From contig CAKQTZ010000004.1 of NCBI GenBank assembly GCA_934277375.1, positions 1-64,000 of the forward strand: a stretch of DNA of 64,000 nt, written 5' to 3'. The translations under genes and the position numbers were made by a program. The notes beneath the pieces were generated by a model, which saw only the letters and a program-made list of their open reading frames with translations, did no database searches and was not told where the DNA came from. The stretch is from an uncultured Coprococcus sp. GTDB lineage: Bacteria; Bacillota; Clostridia; Lachnospirales; Lachnospiraceae. Positions 1 to 8,628 of the stretch are shown here, piece after piece; within the stretch, counting starts at the first letter, position 1; the number at the start of each line of letters is the position of its first letter.

Positions 1-137
1 TCTTCGAGCCTGTTCGGCTGGTGTGCCCTGCTGCGTTCAGAGCCAAGCCACCTCACAGTCTCTTCGAGCCTGTTCGGCTGGTGTGCCCTGCTGCGTTCAG
101 AGCCAAGCCACCTCACAGTCTCTTCGAGCCTGTTCGG
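1..137. repeat. 60-bp tandem direct repeat (2 full copies plus a partial third)
   Basis: Bases 1-60 and 61-120 are identical, and a third copy begins at 121 and diverges after about 17 bases (TCTTCGAGCCTGTTCGG). Because the window starts inside the array, more copies may lie to the left. A 12-base segment of the unit (CGTTCAGAGCCA, 34-45 and 94-105) recurs inverted at 221-232, after the hairpin at 157-217. An open frame runs through the array, but it has no ribosome site and looks like a by-product of the repeat. Confidence 0.9.
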
Positions 138-156
138 TGCGGCGTATCCGCCGTAT

Positions 157-217
157 AGCACAATATAAGAAATGTCTTGTTCATGCAAGCATGACAAGCC
201 ATTTCTTATATTGTGCT
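157..217. repeat. Long imperfect hairpin, about 30-bp arms
   Basis: Left arm 157-186 and right arm 189-217 pair around a 2-base loop with one mismatch and one bulged base. The arms begin AGCACAATATAAG and end CTTATATTGTGCT. There is no T-run after it on either strand, so it is not an ordinary terminator. It resembles a palindromic intergenic element more than a regulatory stem. It lies upstream of the pncB promoter. Confidence 0.85.
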
Positions 218-278
218 GCATGGCTCTGAACGGTAACATTATACAATACTATATGTAATAGTTGCAAGGTAATAGTGC

Positions 279-308
279 TTGACAGCGGACTGTGTGCTAA
301 CTTATTAT
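279..308 (+). promoter_or_regulatory. Sigma-A promoter of pncB
   Basis: TTGACA at 279-284 and TATTAT at 303-308, 18 bp apart. Transcription would start near 315, giving a leader of about 95 nt before the chosen pncB start. The rest of the gene-free 1-409 stretch holds the repeats described separately. Confidence 0.6.
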
Positions 309-409
309 AAGTGGAAGTATTTGAACTTGCGGATACTTCCATATTTCCTTGACATATGGCGACAGAGCTGTATGTGTGGAACGGACAAAAAAGAAAGAAG
401 AATGTAAAT

Positions 410-1612
410 ATGAAAAGAATAATCACAAGCCTGCTAGAAACGGATATGTACAAGTTTAGTATGGGACAGGCGATTTACCATCAGTTCAGTGACTATAAGA
501 CAACATGGTCTTTCAAGTGCAGGAATACTGACGTGTTCTTCACAAAGGAGATGGTCGATGAGATTAAGAGACAGATACAGCTATACTGTGATCTGAGATT
601 TACAGAGGAAGAGCTTGAGTACCTGCACAATATCAAGTGGATAAAGGGTTCATATGTTGATTTTCTGAGACTCTGGAAGGCAAGATATGAGGACTTTGAG
701 ATATCAGATGACGCTGAGTGTGGACTGAAGATAGAGGCGAGAGGCACATGGCTCAATACTTCCATGTATGAGATACCTACTCTGGCTATAGTGAATGAGG
801 TCTACTTCAGAATGAACGACGACTATGACAAGCTATTTGCATCATTCAAGAAGAAGCTTGATGAGAAGATCCGCAAAGTCGAGACAGGCGAGTATAACCT
901 TGGAGCTTTCAGTGAGTTTGGACTCAGAAGAAGACTCTCAGCCGAGGCTCAGGAGCTTGCAGTCAAGGAGCTCAGCGAGTGCAAGTATCCGGGTTCAACA
1001 TTTGTCGGAACAAGTAATGTATATCTGGCAAGAAAGTATGATCTGGTTCCGGTTGGAACCATGGCGCATGAGTGGATCATGTGTGTTGGACAGGGGAATC
1101 ATAAGCACAATCCTGCATATTCCAACTGGTATGCGCTGGATGCATGGGTTAAGGAGTATGGAGTGTTGAATGGAACAGCCCTTACGGATGCCATCACAAC
1201 AGATTGTTTCCTGAAGGATTTCCAGCTCACATATGCGACACTTTTCAGCGGAGTCAGACACGACAGCGGCGATCCTTATGAGTGGGGCGACAAGATGGTT
1301 CATCATTATGAGGAGCTTGGACTTGATCCGAAGACCAAGACACTTCTGTTCAGCGACAGCCTTGATTTCGAGAAAGCAGACAAGCTCAACAGCTATTTCA
1401 AGGACAAGATCAAGGTCGCATTTGGAATAGGAACATATATATCCAATGATACATGCGATGAACCGCTCAACATAGTCATGAAGACTACAGCATGTAACGG
1501 CATGGATGTTGCCAAGATATCTGATGATAAGGGCAAGGGCATGTGCAAGAATCCAGATTATGTCCATTACCTCAACAGATGTATCAAGTGGCGTATGGAG
1601 AATGATAGGTAA
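410..1612 (+). CDS. pncB: Nicotinate phosphoribosyltransferase
   Basis: Converts nicotinate and PRPP to nicotinate mononucleotide in the NAD salvage (Preiss-Handler) pathway, in the cytoplasm. The protein opens with ITSLLETDMYKFSMGQ, the family signature. VGTMAHEW carries the histidine region associated with ATP-dependent phosphorylation, GVRHDSGDP lines the active site, and the C-terminal part has FSDSLDFEKA and FGIGTYISND. The 400-residue length fits bacterial PncB. An upstream in-frame ATG at 356 would add 18 unrelated residues; the ATG at 410 has AAGAAAGAAG before it and begins where the family begins. DegV follows 36 bp later and may be cotranscribed. Confidence 0.95.
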   Translation: MKRIITSLLETDMYKFSMGQAIYHQFSDYKTTWSFKCRNTDVFFTKEMVDEIKRQIQLYCDLRFTEEELEYLHNIKWIKGSYVDFLRLWKARYEDFEISDDAECGLKIEARGTWLNTSMYEIPTLAIVNEVYFRMNDDYDKLFASFKKKLDEKIRKVETGEYNLGAFSEFGLRRRLSAEAQELAVKELSECKYPGSTFVGTSNVYLARKYDLVPVGTMAHEWIMCVGQGNHKHNPAYSNWYALDAWVKEYGVLNGTALTDAITTDCFLKDFQLTYATLFSGVRHDSGDPYEWGDKMVHHYEELGLDPKTKTLLFSDSLDFEKADKLNSYFKDKIKVAFGIGTYISNDTCDEPLNIVMKTTACNGMDVAKISDDKGKGMCKNPDYVHYLNRCIKWRMENDR

Positions 1613-1648
1613 CTTTTCGTAAGGAAATAAAATGGAGTTTTGTGAATT

Positions 1649-2527
1649 ATGGGAAAAATTATTATAATGACAGATTCTGCCAGTGATATTTCAGAGAAGG
1701 AGGAGAAGGAGCTTGGAATCAAGATTCTTCCTTTCCCGGTCGTGATAGGCGGCAAATCTTATCTGAGCAGGGTTGACTTTGACAATGAGGGCTTCTACAA
1801 GCTCATGGCGGAGAATGATGATCTTCCAAAGACATCACAGATCACTGCATATCAGTTTGGAGAGGTGTATAAGGAACTGGTGGAGCAGGGCTATACGGAT
1901 ATTATATATGTAAGTATCAACAAGGACGGATCTGCATCATATGCAAATGCAAAGCAGGCCGCAGATCAGTTTGAGGAGGAATATCCTGAGTGTGCCGGAA
2001 AGAGCAGTATATATGTATTTGATGGAATAGGATATAGCGGGCAGTATGGATATCCTGTCATTGTGGCAGCACGGATGGTGCAGGAAGGCAGGGATGCCAA
2101 GGATATCGTGTGGTACCTGAAGGAGGAACTCCCAAAGAGAAGGATATACTTCGGAATATATGGTCTTAAGTATGCCGCAAAGTCTGGAAGAATACCAAGT
2201 GCAGCGGCTTTGGTTGGAGATGCACTTGGCGTGAAGCCTATCATGAAGATCTGGGCAAATGAGATCGTGACAGCTATCAAGTGCCGCGGTGAGAAGAAGC
2301 TCATGGCAAAGATGGTGGATGTCACAGTAGAAGAGATGGAGCCAGGTTCAGAGTACCAGATAGTATACGGAAATGACGAGACTGTCAGAGATGAGCTGAC
2401 GACCCGTATGACGGAGAAGGTTGGATATGGCCCATCAGACTATTTCCAGATCGGGGCAGCAGTTGCCTCCAATGCAGGACCAAAGGTCGTTGGAACTATC
2501 TTCAATGTGAAGAAAGAACTCATGTAG
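1649..2527 (+). CDS. DegV family fatty-acid-binding protein
   Basis: DegV/FakB-type protein of 292 residues. These bind a fatty acid in a cleft between two alpha/beta domains, and some present it to the fatty acid kinase FakA. The start IIMTDSASDIS is the family's N-terminal signature, followed by LPFPVVIGGKSY, LPKTSQITAYQF (lipid-head binding TSQ) and VSINKDGSASY. The middle has the usual GLKYAAKSGRIP segment, and the tail AAVASNAGPKVVGT matches the second conserved Ser/Gly region. No fakA is in the window. It ends at a strong hairpin shared with the convergent maf gene. Confidence 0.9.
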   Translation: MGKIIIMTDSASDISEKEEKELGIKILPFPVVIGGKSYLSRVDFDNEGFYKLMAENDDLPKTSQITAYQFGEVYKELVEQGYTDIIYVSINKDGSASYANAKQAADQFEEEYPECAGKSSIYVFDGIGYSGQYGYPVIVAARMVQEGRDAKDIVWYLKEELPKRRIYFGIYGLKYAAKSGRIPSAAALVGDALGVKPIMKIWANEIVTAIKCRGEKKLMAKMVDVTVEEMEPGSEYQIVYGNDETVRDELTTRMTEKVGYGPSDYFQIGAAVASNAGPKVVGTIFNVKKELM

Positions 2528-2665
2528 CAGAGTGAGGAATCACCAAATGTTTTGCTACCGAATCATTAATTATATTTAATATGAAATGTAGTTTAATTGT
2601 GGCTGTGAAAATAAATTAACTTTGTGTATACATCACAGCGCGAAAATTGGATAAAAGAATATACC

Positions 2666-2723
2666 AAAAGCAACAGCTTAGGGGAATGGGAATTTTCACA
2701 GACCTCCAAGCTGTTGCTTTTTT
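2666..2723. terminator. Bidirectional terminator between DegV and maf
   Basis: AAAAGCAACAGCTT pairs with AAGCTGTTGCTTTTT across a 28-base loop. It has an A-run on the left and a T-run on the right, so it can end transcripts from both sides. Confidence 0.75.
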
Positions 2724-2805
2724 GTAGTGTGTGGGCAAGATTCGTGCCTTTTACCAGGCTATTGACTTGGAAAAACATGGGTGATAAAGTGCGGAGATAG
2801 TATAT

Positions 2806-3426
2806 TTATTCCTCTGACACCAATTTCTCCATCTCATGATACACTCTTGCCAGCGGCAGTCCGACAACGTTGTTGTAGTCGCCTTCAATTCCCTTGACAA
2901 ACAGACCGCCCTTGCCCTGTATGCCGTAGCTGCCAGCTTTGTCAAATGGCTCATTTGTCGCAAGGTACTGGATGATCTCCTCGTGGGATACCGGATAGAA
3001 GGTCACGCCCGTCTTTTCGAAGAAAGAACTCGAAGTCTTTGCCCTTCCCTCCACATATATCAGGCATACACCGGTGTATACCTGATGCGTCTGGTCTGAC
3101 AGACTGTTCAGGGTGTTGTATGCATCGTCATAATCATACGGTTTTCCGAGAATCCTGCCGTTCAGTGAAACGACGGTGTCTGCACCGAGAACAACAAAGC
3201 GTTCAGGAAGCTTCTTAACCCGTCTTCCCACATCCTGTGCGATGAGCCTGTTGCACACCTCATCGGCTTTCATCTTCGCAAGAAGCATTACATATTCAGA
3301 TGGAGCCATCACCTCAAGATCTTCATCAGAAAGACTTGGGCACACATCGAAGTCGTATCCCACCTGGGCCAGAAGTTCCTTTCTTCTAGGCGATCCAGAT
3401 GCAAGAATTATTTTTATGTTAGTCAT
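2806..3426 (-). CDS. maf: Maf/YhdE-type nucleoside triphosphate pyrophosphatase
   Basis: Maf proteins hydrolyse modified or canonical NTPs (often dTTP/UTP) to the monophosphate, acting as house-cleaning enzymes. The N-terminal ILASGSPRRKELL is the nucleotide-binding signature, VVLGADTVVSLNGRILGKP carries the catalytic acid, and FDKAGSYGIQGKGG closes the active site. At 206 residues it is slightly longer than usual, with an insertion around RVKKLPE. It reads toward DegV and is probably cotranscribed behind the aminotransferase gene (110-bp gap). The septum-inhibition role of the B. subtilis homologue cannot be assumed here. Confidence 0.92.
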   Translation of the reverse strand: MTNIKIILASGSPRRKELLAQVGYDFDVCPSLSDEDLEVMAPSEYVMLLAKMKADEVCNRLIAQDVGRRVKKLPERFVVLGADTVVSLNGRILGKPYDYDDAYNTLNSLSDQTHQVYTGVCLIYVEGRAKTSSSFFEKTGVTFYPVSHEEIIQYLATNEPFDKAGSYGIQGKGGLFVKGIEGDYNNVVGLPLARVYHEMEKLVSEE

Positions 3427-3536
3427 ATGTTATATCTCAATACTTTCCTAAAATAATTTTGTATAAACAAGATCAGTGCAAATAATATCTATACTGATAA
3501 GACATGCTATTGATATAGAAAATCATACACAGATCA

Positions 3537-4724
3537 TTATTTACACATCTTTATAGCCTTCTCAAACAGAGGCAGTGAGCGCTCAACCATATCTGTTGTA
3601 GTACAGTAAGCCAGTCGCATATGTCCTGGACACATGAAGCTGTCGCCGGGAACAAGGATCAGGTCAAGCTCATGGGCTGTCATGTTACAGAACTCATTTG
3701 CATCTGCGATAGGGGTCTTAGGGAACATGTAGAAGGTTCCGCCCGGCTCAACACACTCATATCCCATAGCTGTCAGCTCCTTGTACAGGATGTTCTTGTT
3801 CTTCTCATAAATTGACAGATCAGAAGTCTCGTCAAGAACCTTTGCAACTCCAAGCTGTATCAGAGATGAAGGACAGTTGTGTCCAGTGAAACGTGATACC
3901 TGTCCGCACATGTTGATGATGAGCTCAGCATCCTTGCACTTAGGATTTACAGCCACGTATCCGATACGCTCTCCAGGGAGTGACAGAGACTTGCTGAATG
4001 AGTAGCAGCAGATGGTGTTGTCGTAGAACTTAGAGATGAATGGCGAATCAGTTCCCTCAAATACGATCTCTCTGTAAGGCTCATCTGATATAAGGTAAAT
4101 GTCATGTCCGTACTCCTCCTGCTTCTCTGTGAGGATCTGGGCAAGACGTGTTATAGTTTCGGTTGAGTAGACAATTCCGGATGGGTTGTTCGGCGAATTG
4201 ATGAGGATTGCCTGAACATTTGGGTTCATCATCTCGAGGAATGCGTCAAAGTTAATCTGGAATGAAGTTATGTCGGCTGGAACGACCTTGAGAACAGCAC
4301 CGGTTCCGTCAACGTATGGTACATACTCAGGGAAGTAAGGGGCAAATGTGATGACCTCGTCGCCCGGCTCTGTGACACATCTGATGGCGTGGGCCAGGGC
4401 TCCGGCAGCACCTGATGTCATGAAGATGTCTTCAGGAATATACTCCATGCCAAAACGGCGGTTCAGAGAATCTGCGACAGCCTTTCTTACAGAATAAATA
4501 GTGAGTGTTGGACTGTAACCGTGGAGTGCCAGTGAATCCTCATTCTGGATAAGGTCGATAAGTCCCTTGTTAAAGTCATCCGTGGTAGGCACAGATGGAT
4601 TGCCTATAGTATAGTTGAACACATTCTCGGCACCGATCTCAGCGGCACGCTTAGAAGCATACTGCGCAAATTCCCTGATGATGGAAGTGTTGTTTAACAT
4701 TGCTGAATATTTCTTTGAAATCAT
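3537..4724 (-). CDS. PLP-dependent class I/II aminotransferase
   Basis: Fold-type I aspartate-aminotransferase family, 395 residues. YTIGNPSVPT is the substrate-side loop near the N terminus, TSGAAGALAHAI binds the PLP phosphate, INSPNNPSGIVYS contains the conserved Asn, SDEPYREIVF the Asp/Tyr pair, and SFSKSLSLPGERIGY the Schiff-base lysine. The substrate cannot be read from sequence; related Firmicute enzymes act on Asp, Ala or aromatic amino acids. I placed the start at the ATG preceded by AGGAGG (4731-4736) rather than 14 codons upstream. A long leader with an orphan terminator-like hairpin lies upstream. Confidence 0.9.
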   Translation of the reverse strand: MISKKYSAMLNNTSIIREFAQYASKRAAEIGAENVFNYTIGNPSVPTTDDFNKGLIDLIQNEDSLALHGYSPTLTIYSVRKAVADSLNRRFGMEYIPEDIFMTSGAAGALAHAIRCVTEPGDEVITFAPYFPEYVPYVDGTGAVLKVVPADITSFQINFDAFLEMMNPNVQAILINSPNNPSGIVYSTETITRLAQILTEKQEEYGHDIYLISDEPYREIVFEGTDSPFISKFYDNTICCYSFSKSLSLPGERIGYVAVNPKCKDAELIINMCGQVSRFTGHNCPSSLIQLGVAKVLDETSDLSIYEKNKNILYKELTAMGYECVEPGGTFYMFPKTPIADANEFCNMTAHELDLILVPGDSFMCPGHMRLAYCTTTDMVERSLPLFEKAIKMCK

Positions 4725-4872
4725 GAAAGTCCTCCTGTTATGTAAAATGTTATGAAAAATATACATATAAAATCAATGCAATATGACACACATAATGTGG
4801 GCACATATTATACGTTGATGTAATCTATGCGTACATATGTATACACCACAATAAATATACAGTTTTGGACAC

Positions 4873-4917
4873 AAAAAAACAAGAGGTAACAGAACGGGGA
4901 AGATCTGCTGCCTCTTG
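4873..4917 (-). terminator. Orphan terminator-like hairpin, minus strand
   Basis: On the minus strand CAAGAGGCAGCAGA pairs with TCTGTTACCTCTTG (two wobble or mismatch positions) and is followed by seven T. It lies about 150 bp upstream of the aminotransferase start in the same direction, with no gene before it. It could be an attenuator in a long leader or the end of a small RNA. The rest of 4725-5160 is AT-rich and holds only the tatD promoter. Confidence 0.55.
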
Positions 4918-5060
4918 CAAAAAAATGAGGGGAGAGAGGATTCAAATAAATGAAAAACTCTTTACGATGTTTAGTATATCCATGATTTGTGAAAAAAATG
5001 TGTTTAAAAATTAATCTATTTATAAAGATTAATAACGAATCATAAACAAATAATTAAACG

Positions 5061-5089
5061 TTCACAAAGTGCGGGTATTTCTGTATAAT
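5061..5089 (+). promoter_or_regulatory. Sigma-A promoter of tatD
   Basis: TTCACA at 5061-5066 and TATAAT at 5084-5089 with a 17-bp spacer, one mismatch from consensus in the -35 box. Confidence 0.65.
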
Positions 5090-5160
5090 ACAGCGTGACG
5101 GATAAGATATTCGCGGTGTCACAGACATCGTATTGATACCATTATAGAGAGGTATGAGAA

Positions 5161-5931
5161 ATGATATTTGAAACACACGGTCACTATGATGATACTCAGT
5201 TTGATGAGGACAGAGAGCAGCTCATTGCAGAATTCCTTGAGAAAGATATAGATAAGGTTATGAATGTTGGCGCTGATATGCAGTCATCGAGAAATTCGGT
5301 GGAGCTTGCCGGAAGGTATCCGCATTTCTATGCAGCGGTTGGCGTGCATCCAAGTGAGGTCGGTGAACTGACGGAGACGGATATACAGGAGCTTAAGAGT
5401 ATGGTGCTGGATAATCCAAAGGTGAGAGCCATAGGAGAGATAGGTCTTGATTATCATTTCGACGATGATCCTCCGAGGGATGTTCAGAAGAAATGGTTTC
5501 TCAGACAGCTTGAGCTTGCGAAGGAGCTCACCATGCCGATCATTATACACAGCCGTGATGCGGCATCAGACACCATGGAGATACTGAAAAGAATGGATGG
5601 CGGCAGAAACGGCGGTGTGATACACTGTTATTCATACAGCGTTGAGCAGGCCAGAGAATATATTAAGATGGGATTCAACATAGGAGTTGGCGGAGTAGTC
5701 ACCTTCAAAAACAGCCGAAGGCTTCAGGAGGTCGTGGAAGACATTCCTCTGGAAAAGATAGTCCTCGAAACAGACTCCCCATACATGGCACCAGTTCCAT
5801 ACCGGGGAACAAGAAACTCAGCCCTCAACATACCTTATATAGCTGAGAAGATAGCCGAGATCAAGGGCGTTCCGGTTCAGAAAGTGTATGACCAGACATA
5901 CGCGAATGCCCTGAAAATGTACAAGATGTAA
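5161..5931 (+). CDS. tatD: TatD family metal-dependent hydrolase
   Basis: TIM-barrel amidohydrolase-fold DNase of the TatD/YcfH family, 256 residues. The metal ligands appear in order: THGHYDD near the N terminus, GEIGLDYH, IIIHSRDA, VIHCYS and LETDSPYM. Family members have 3'-5' exonuclease or deoxyribonuclease activity and roles in DNA turnover. In many Firmicutes tatD is followed by rnmV (ribonuclease M5) and rsmA. Here rsmA follows but rnmV is absent, its place taken by an inverted-repeat element. Confidence 0.93.
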   Translation: MIFETHGHYDDTQFDEDREQLIAEFLEKDIDKVMNVGADMQSSRNSVELAGRYPHFYAAVGVHPSEVGELTETDIQELKSMVLDNPKVRAIGEIGLDYHFDDDPPRDVQKKWFLRQLELAKELTMPIIIHSRDAASDTMEILKRMDGGRNGGVIHCYSYSVEQAREYIKMGFNIGVGGVVTFKNSRRLQEVVEDIPLEKIVLETDSPYMAPVPYRGTRNSALNIPYIAEKIAEIKGVPVQKVYDQTYANALKMYKM

Positions 5932-5950
5932 TAAAAACGTAGATTACAGG

Positions 5951-6147
5951 CAATGGAGGTTTCGTAATGTGAATTGAGACCAGGACTTTGTGGTATGCCT
6001 GTCAGGGGAATACGAGGTCGCCGGTCCTTAGGTGGCGCTTTAAGCGGCACCTTAGTACCGCTGCAGACCGAGTTAAGCGAGAGCGACCCCAGACAGGCAT
6101 ACCACAAAGTCCTGGTCGTGACACAAACCTTGATGAAACCTCCATTG
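5951..6147. repeat. 197-bp nested inverted-repeat (MITE-like) element
   Basis: The outer arms are CAATGGAGGTTTC (5951-5963) and GAAACCTCCATTG (6135-6147). Inner arms of 26 bp at 5978-6003 and 6092-6117 are perfectly complementary, and the core again begins GGTCGC and ends GCGACC. The core would fold into two or three short stems. No open frame within it looks real. It ends just upstream of the rsmA ribosome site. It could be a non-autonomous mobile element or a structured RNA in the tatD-rsmA transcript. Confidence 0.85.
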
Positions 6148-6171
6148 TCTGGACGCAGGAAAGGACAAAGC

Positions 6172-7035
6172 ATGGAGAAGTTAAGCAATCCACAGATCAC
6201 GATAGAGACGATAAAGAAATACGAATTTGCATTTCAGAAGAAGTTCGGTCAGAATTTCCTCATAGATGCCCATGTTATAAATAAGATAATCAGCGCGGTG
6301 GACATCACGAAGGACGACTGCGTCCTGGAGATAGGTCCGGGAATAGGAACCATGACCCAGTATCTTGCGGAGAGTGCCGGACAGGTTGTGGCAGTGGAGA
6401 TAGACAAGAATCTTCTCCCTATTCTGGATGAGACCCTTGCAGAGTATGACAATGTGACCATCATCAACGATGACATATTGAAGGTGGATATCAACAAGAT
6501 CGTGGAGGAGAGAAACGGCGGCAGACCTATAAAGGTCGTTGCGAATCTCCCATACTATATAACCACACCGATCATCATGGGACTTTTTGAGAAGCATGTG
6601 CCGCTTCTCTCGGTGACAGTCATGGTGCAGAAGGAGGTTGCGGACCGCATGCAGGTGGGACCGGGAACAAAGGATTACGGAGCACTGTCGCTGGCGGTGC
6701 AGTATTATGCCGAGCCGTACATAGTGGCAAATGTTCCCCCTAACTGTTTCATACCGAGACCGGGCGTTGGTTCTGCGGTTATCAGGCTTAACAGATATCA
6801 GGAGCCGCCGGTCAAGGTGAAGGACGAGCAGCTTATGTTCAAGCTCATAAGGGCGTCATTTAACCAGAGAAGGAAGACTCTCCAGAACGGTATAGCCAAC
6901 AGCGGAGAGCTGTCATTTACAAAGGAGCAGATCGCAAAAGCGCTGGAATCTATTGGAATATCAGCAAATATCCGTGGAGAAAGTTTGAGTCTGGCGGAAT
7001 TTGCAGCTTTGAGTGACATTCTCACGGACAAATAG
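6172..7035 (+). CDS. rsmA: 16S rRNA (adenine1518/1519-N6)-dimethyltransferase
   Basis: RsmA/KsgA dimethylates two adjacent adenines in the 3' hairpin of 16S rRNA during late 30S assembly, using SAM. FGQNFLIDAHVI is the N-terminal signature, VLEIGPGIGTMTQYL is motif I (SAM), VVAVEIDKNL is motif II, and VANLPYYITTPI is the catalytic NLPY. GYGALSL-like and ASFNQRRKTLQN segments follow. The 287-residue length is typical. An upstream in-frame start would read through the inverted repeat, so I chose the ATG at 6172, where AGGAAAGGAC precedes and family homology begins. Its loss typically gives kasugamycin resistance. Confidence 0.94.
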   Translation: MEKLSNPQITIETIKKYEFAFQKKFGQNFLIDAHVINKIISAVDITKDDCVLEIGPGIGTMTQYLAESAGQVVAVEIDKNLLPILDETLAEYDNVTIINDDILKVDINKIVEERNGGRPIKVVANLPYYITTPIIMGLFEKHVPLLSVTVMVQKEVADRMQVGPGTKDYGALSLAVQYYAEPYIVANVPPNCFIPRPGVGSAVIRLNRYQEPPVKVKDEQLMFKLIRASFNQRRKTLQNGIANSGELSFTKEQIAKALESIGISANIRGESLSLAEFAALSDILTDK

Positions 7036-7123
7036 TGTCATAGGTTTGGAGACAGAATCATAGATAATTGATAAAGCCCCCGGAAACAGATACAGGATTC
7101 CGGCAGGGAGAGGAGGATTATCT

Positions 7124-8074
7124 ATGGTATATTGGAATCGATTTATATCTTATATTTACAGATATCACGATGGACACAAGTGTGAGAATGCCGGATTTGC
7201 CAAGGTGGCCAAGGCAGGAAGAACAGGAAGATTATCTATTGGATTAAAAAATGGAATGAATACCAGAGAGGATATATATGGCGTATATGTCTACAGAGAA
7301 ACGCTGGCCACGGGAGACATGACCGCAAAACAGAAAGAAGATCCTGTGATGGTTCCGCTCCCTGTGCTGGTCGGGAAGATGAGACTCCGGGGTGGACATG
7401 GCGAAGAAAGTTTCGAATTTTCGTGGGATGATGTGCTGGAGAGCGGACGCCCGATCACGGCATTTGCTGGAATAATCATAAGACGGCTGGCGGCAGAAAA
7501 TGATATGGGTAAGGAGTATTATGACAGTGATATATTCTGTTCGTCGTGGACAGACAGCCGGGTGGACTATTCCGGTATGTGGGACAGGCAGGAGGACCGC
7601 GGTGAAGATGCGGTGATGGATGAGGCTGCGATGGAAGTTTCTATAACAGAGAATGTTGTGGAGACCGGTGAGACCACAGGTCAAGGGAGCCGGACAGCCA
7701 TGGATGATATGTTTGATAACTATGAGAAGCTGCCACTTCTTCCGGGAAATGCTCTGGATGATGGACTGGATGGCGTTATAGAGAGCGTCAGGATATCGCC
7801 AAATGATATAGGACTTCTTGATATGTGCAACTGGAAGCTTGGGGTAAACAGCTTCCTTACACACGGATACTACAGTTACAAATACCTGATGCTGGGAAAG
7901 GTCATATTTTCACCGGACAGTGAAAAAGTAAGCTACATACTTGGGGTTCCAGGGGTATATTCCTCCAGGGAGAAATATCTTGCCGGAATATTTGGATTTG
8001 ACAGATTTGTTCCAGAGAAGGAAACACATATCAAGACTGGAAGTTTTGGCTATTGGATAGTGGATATAAGGTAG
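7124..8074 (+). CDS. Conserved protein of unknown function (DUF6128-like)
   Basis: 316 residues with no signal peptide or membrane segment. I recognise the general type from Lachnospiraceae genomes (possibly DUF6128) but not a function. The N-terminal third is basic and beta-rich (MVYWNRFISYIYRY, then a SGRPITAFAGIIIRR segment). A variable acidic linker follows at about residues 150-215. The conserved C-terminal part has NSFLTHGYYSYKYLMLG and VPGVYSSREKYLAGIFGF. The ribosome site GAGAGGAGG is strong. The end overlaps the region just before tadA, so both are probably one transcript. Confidence 0.8.
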   Translation: MVYWNRFISYIYRYHDGHKCENAGFAKVAKAGRTGRLSIGLKNGMNTREDIYGVYVYRETLATGDMTAKQKEDPVMVPLPVLVGKMRLRGGHGEESFEFSWDDVLESGRPITAFAGIIIRRLAAENDMGKEYYDSDIFCSSWTDSRVDYSGMWDRQEDRGEDAVMDEAAMEVSITENVVETGETTGQGSRTAMDDMFDNYEKLPLLPGNALDDGLDGVIESVRISPNDIGLLDMCNWKLGVNSFLTHGYYSYKYLMLGKVIFSPDSEKVSYILGVPGVYSSREKYLAGIFGFDRFVPEKETHIKTGSFGYWIVDIR

Positions 8075-8103
8075 GTTTGTTCGAAACAGAAGAGGAAAAT
8101 AAA

Positions 8104-8598
8104 ATGGAAGATATAAATACAGAAGAACAGTGGATTTACGAAAAATACATGGACAAAGCTATAGCCCAGGCTATGAGAGCCTATGCAAATGGTGATGTGC
8201 CCATCGGCTGTGTGATTGTGCATGATGGCAGGATCATAGCCAGGGGGTTCAACAAGAGGAATCTCAGAAAGACGACTCTTGCCCATGCAGAACTGCTCGC
8301 GATAGAACAGGCATCCAGGAAGCTGGGTGACTGGCGGCTGGAAGAATGCACAATGTATGTGACGCTTGAGCCCTGTCAGATGTGTGCGGGTGCGATCGTT
8401 CAGGCCAGAATTCCCGAGGTGGTTATAGGATGTATGAATCCCAAAGCCGGATGTGCCGGATCGATAATAAATCTGCTTGATATGAAACAGTTTAATCATC
8501 AGGTACATGTGGTGAGTGGCATAAGGCAGGAAGAGTGCAGTGAGATGATGAAGAACTTTTTCCGGGATTTGCGTCAGGGAAAAGCGAAGAATGCTTGA
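8104..8598 (+). CDS. tadA: tRNA-specific adenosine-34 deaminase
   Basis: Deaminates A34 of tRNA-Arg(ACG) to inosine, which lets one tRNA read three Arg codons. The zinc site is clear: TTLAHAELLAI (His plus catalytic Glu) and LEPCQMCAGAI (two Cys). VPIGCVIVHDG precedes and GSIINLLDM follows. The 164-residue length is normal. I use the ATG at 8104, preceded by AGAGGAAAAT, not the ATG at 8053, which would overlap the upstream gene and add 17 unrelated residues. It lies directly upstream of the SRP RNA, a context common in Firmicutes. Confidence 0.95.
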   Translation: MEDINTEEQWIYEKYMDKAIAQAMRAYANGDVPIGCVIVHDGRIIARGFNKRNLRKTTLAHAELLAIEQASRKLGDWRLEECTMYVTLEPCQMCAGAIVQARIPEVVIGCMNPKAGCAGSIINLLDMKQFNHQVHVVSGIRQEECSEMMKNFFRDLRQGKAKNA

Positions 8599-8623
8599 CG
8601 GCAGGCGGCAGGTCAGATATAAT
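8595..8623 (+). promoter_or_regulatory. Near-consensus sigma-A promoter of the SRP RNA
   Basis: TTGACG at 8595-8600 and TATAAT at 8618-8623 with exactly 17 bp between. It overlaps the last codons of tadA, so the RNA has its own strong promoter. Confidence 0.85.
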
Positions 8624-8628
8624 GTAGC

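Noticed and set aside
1-137. Possible CRISPR array
   Set aside because: The 60-bp units follow each other without spacers and no cas gene is nearby.
23-229. 68-codon open frame across the left-edge repeats
   Set aside because: Produced by repeat translation and reading through a hairpin; no ribosome site.
5974-6171. N-terminal extension of RsmA through the inverted repeat
   Set aside because: The residues do not resemble the family and a good ribosome site precedes the internal ATG at 6172.
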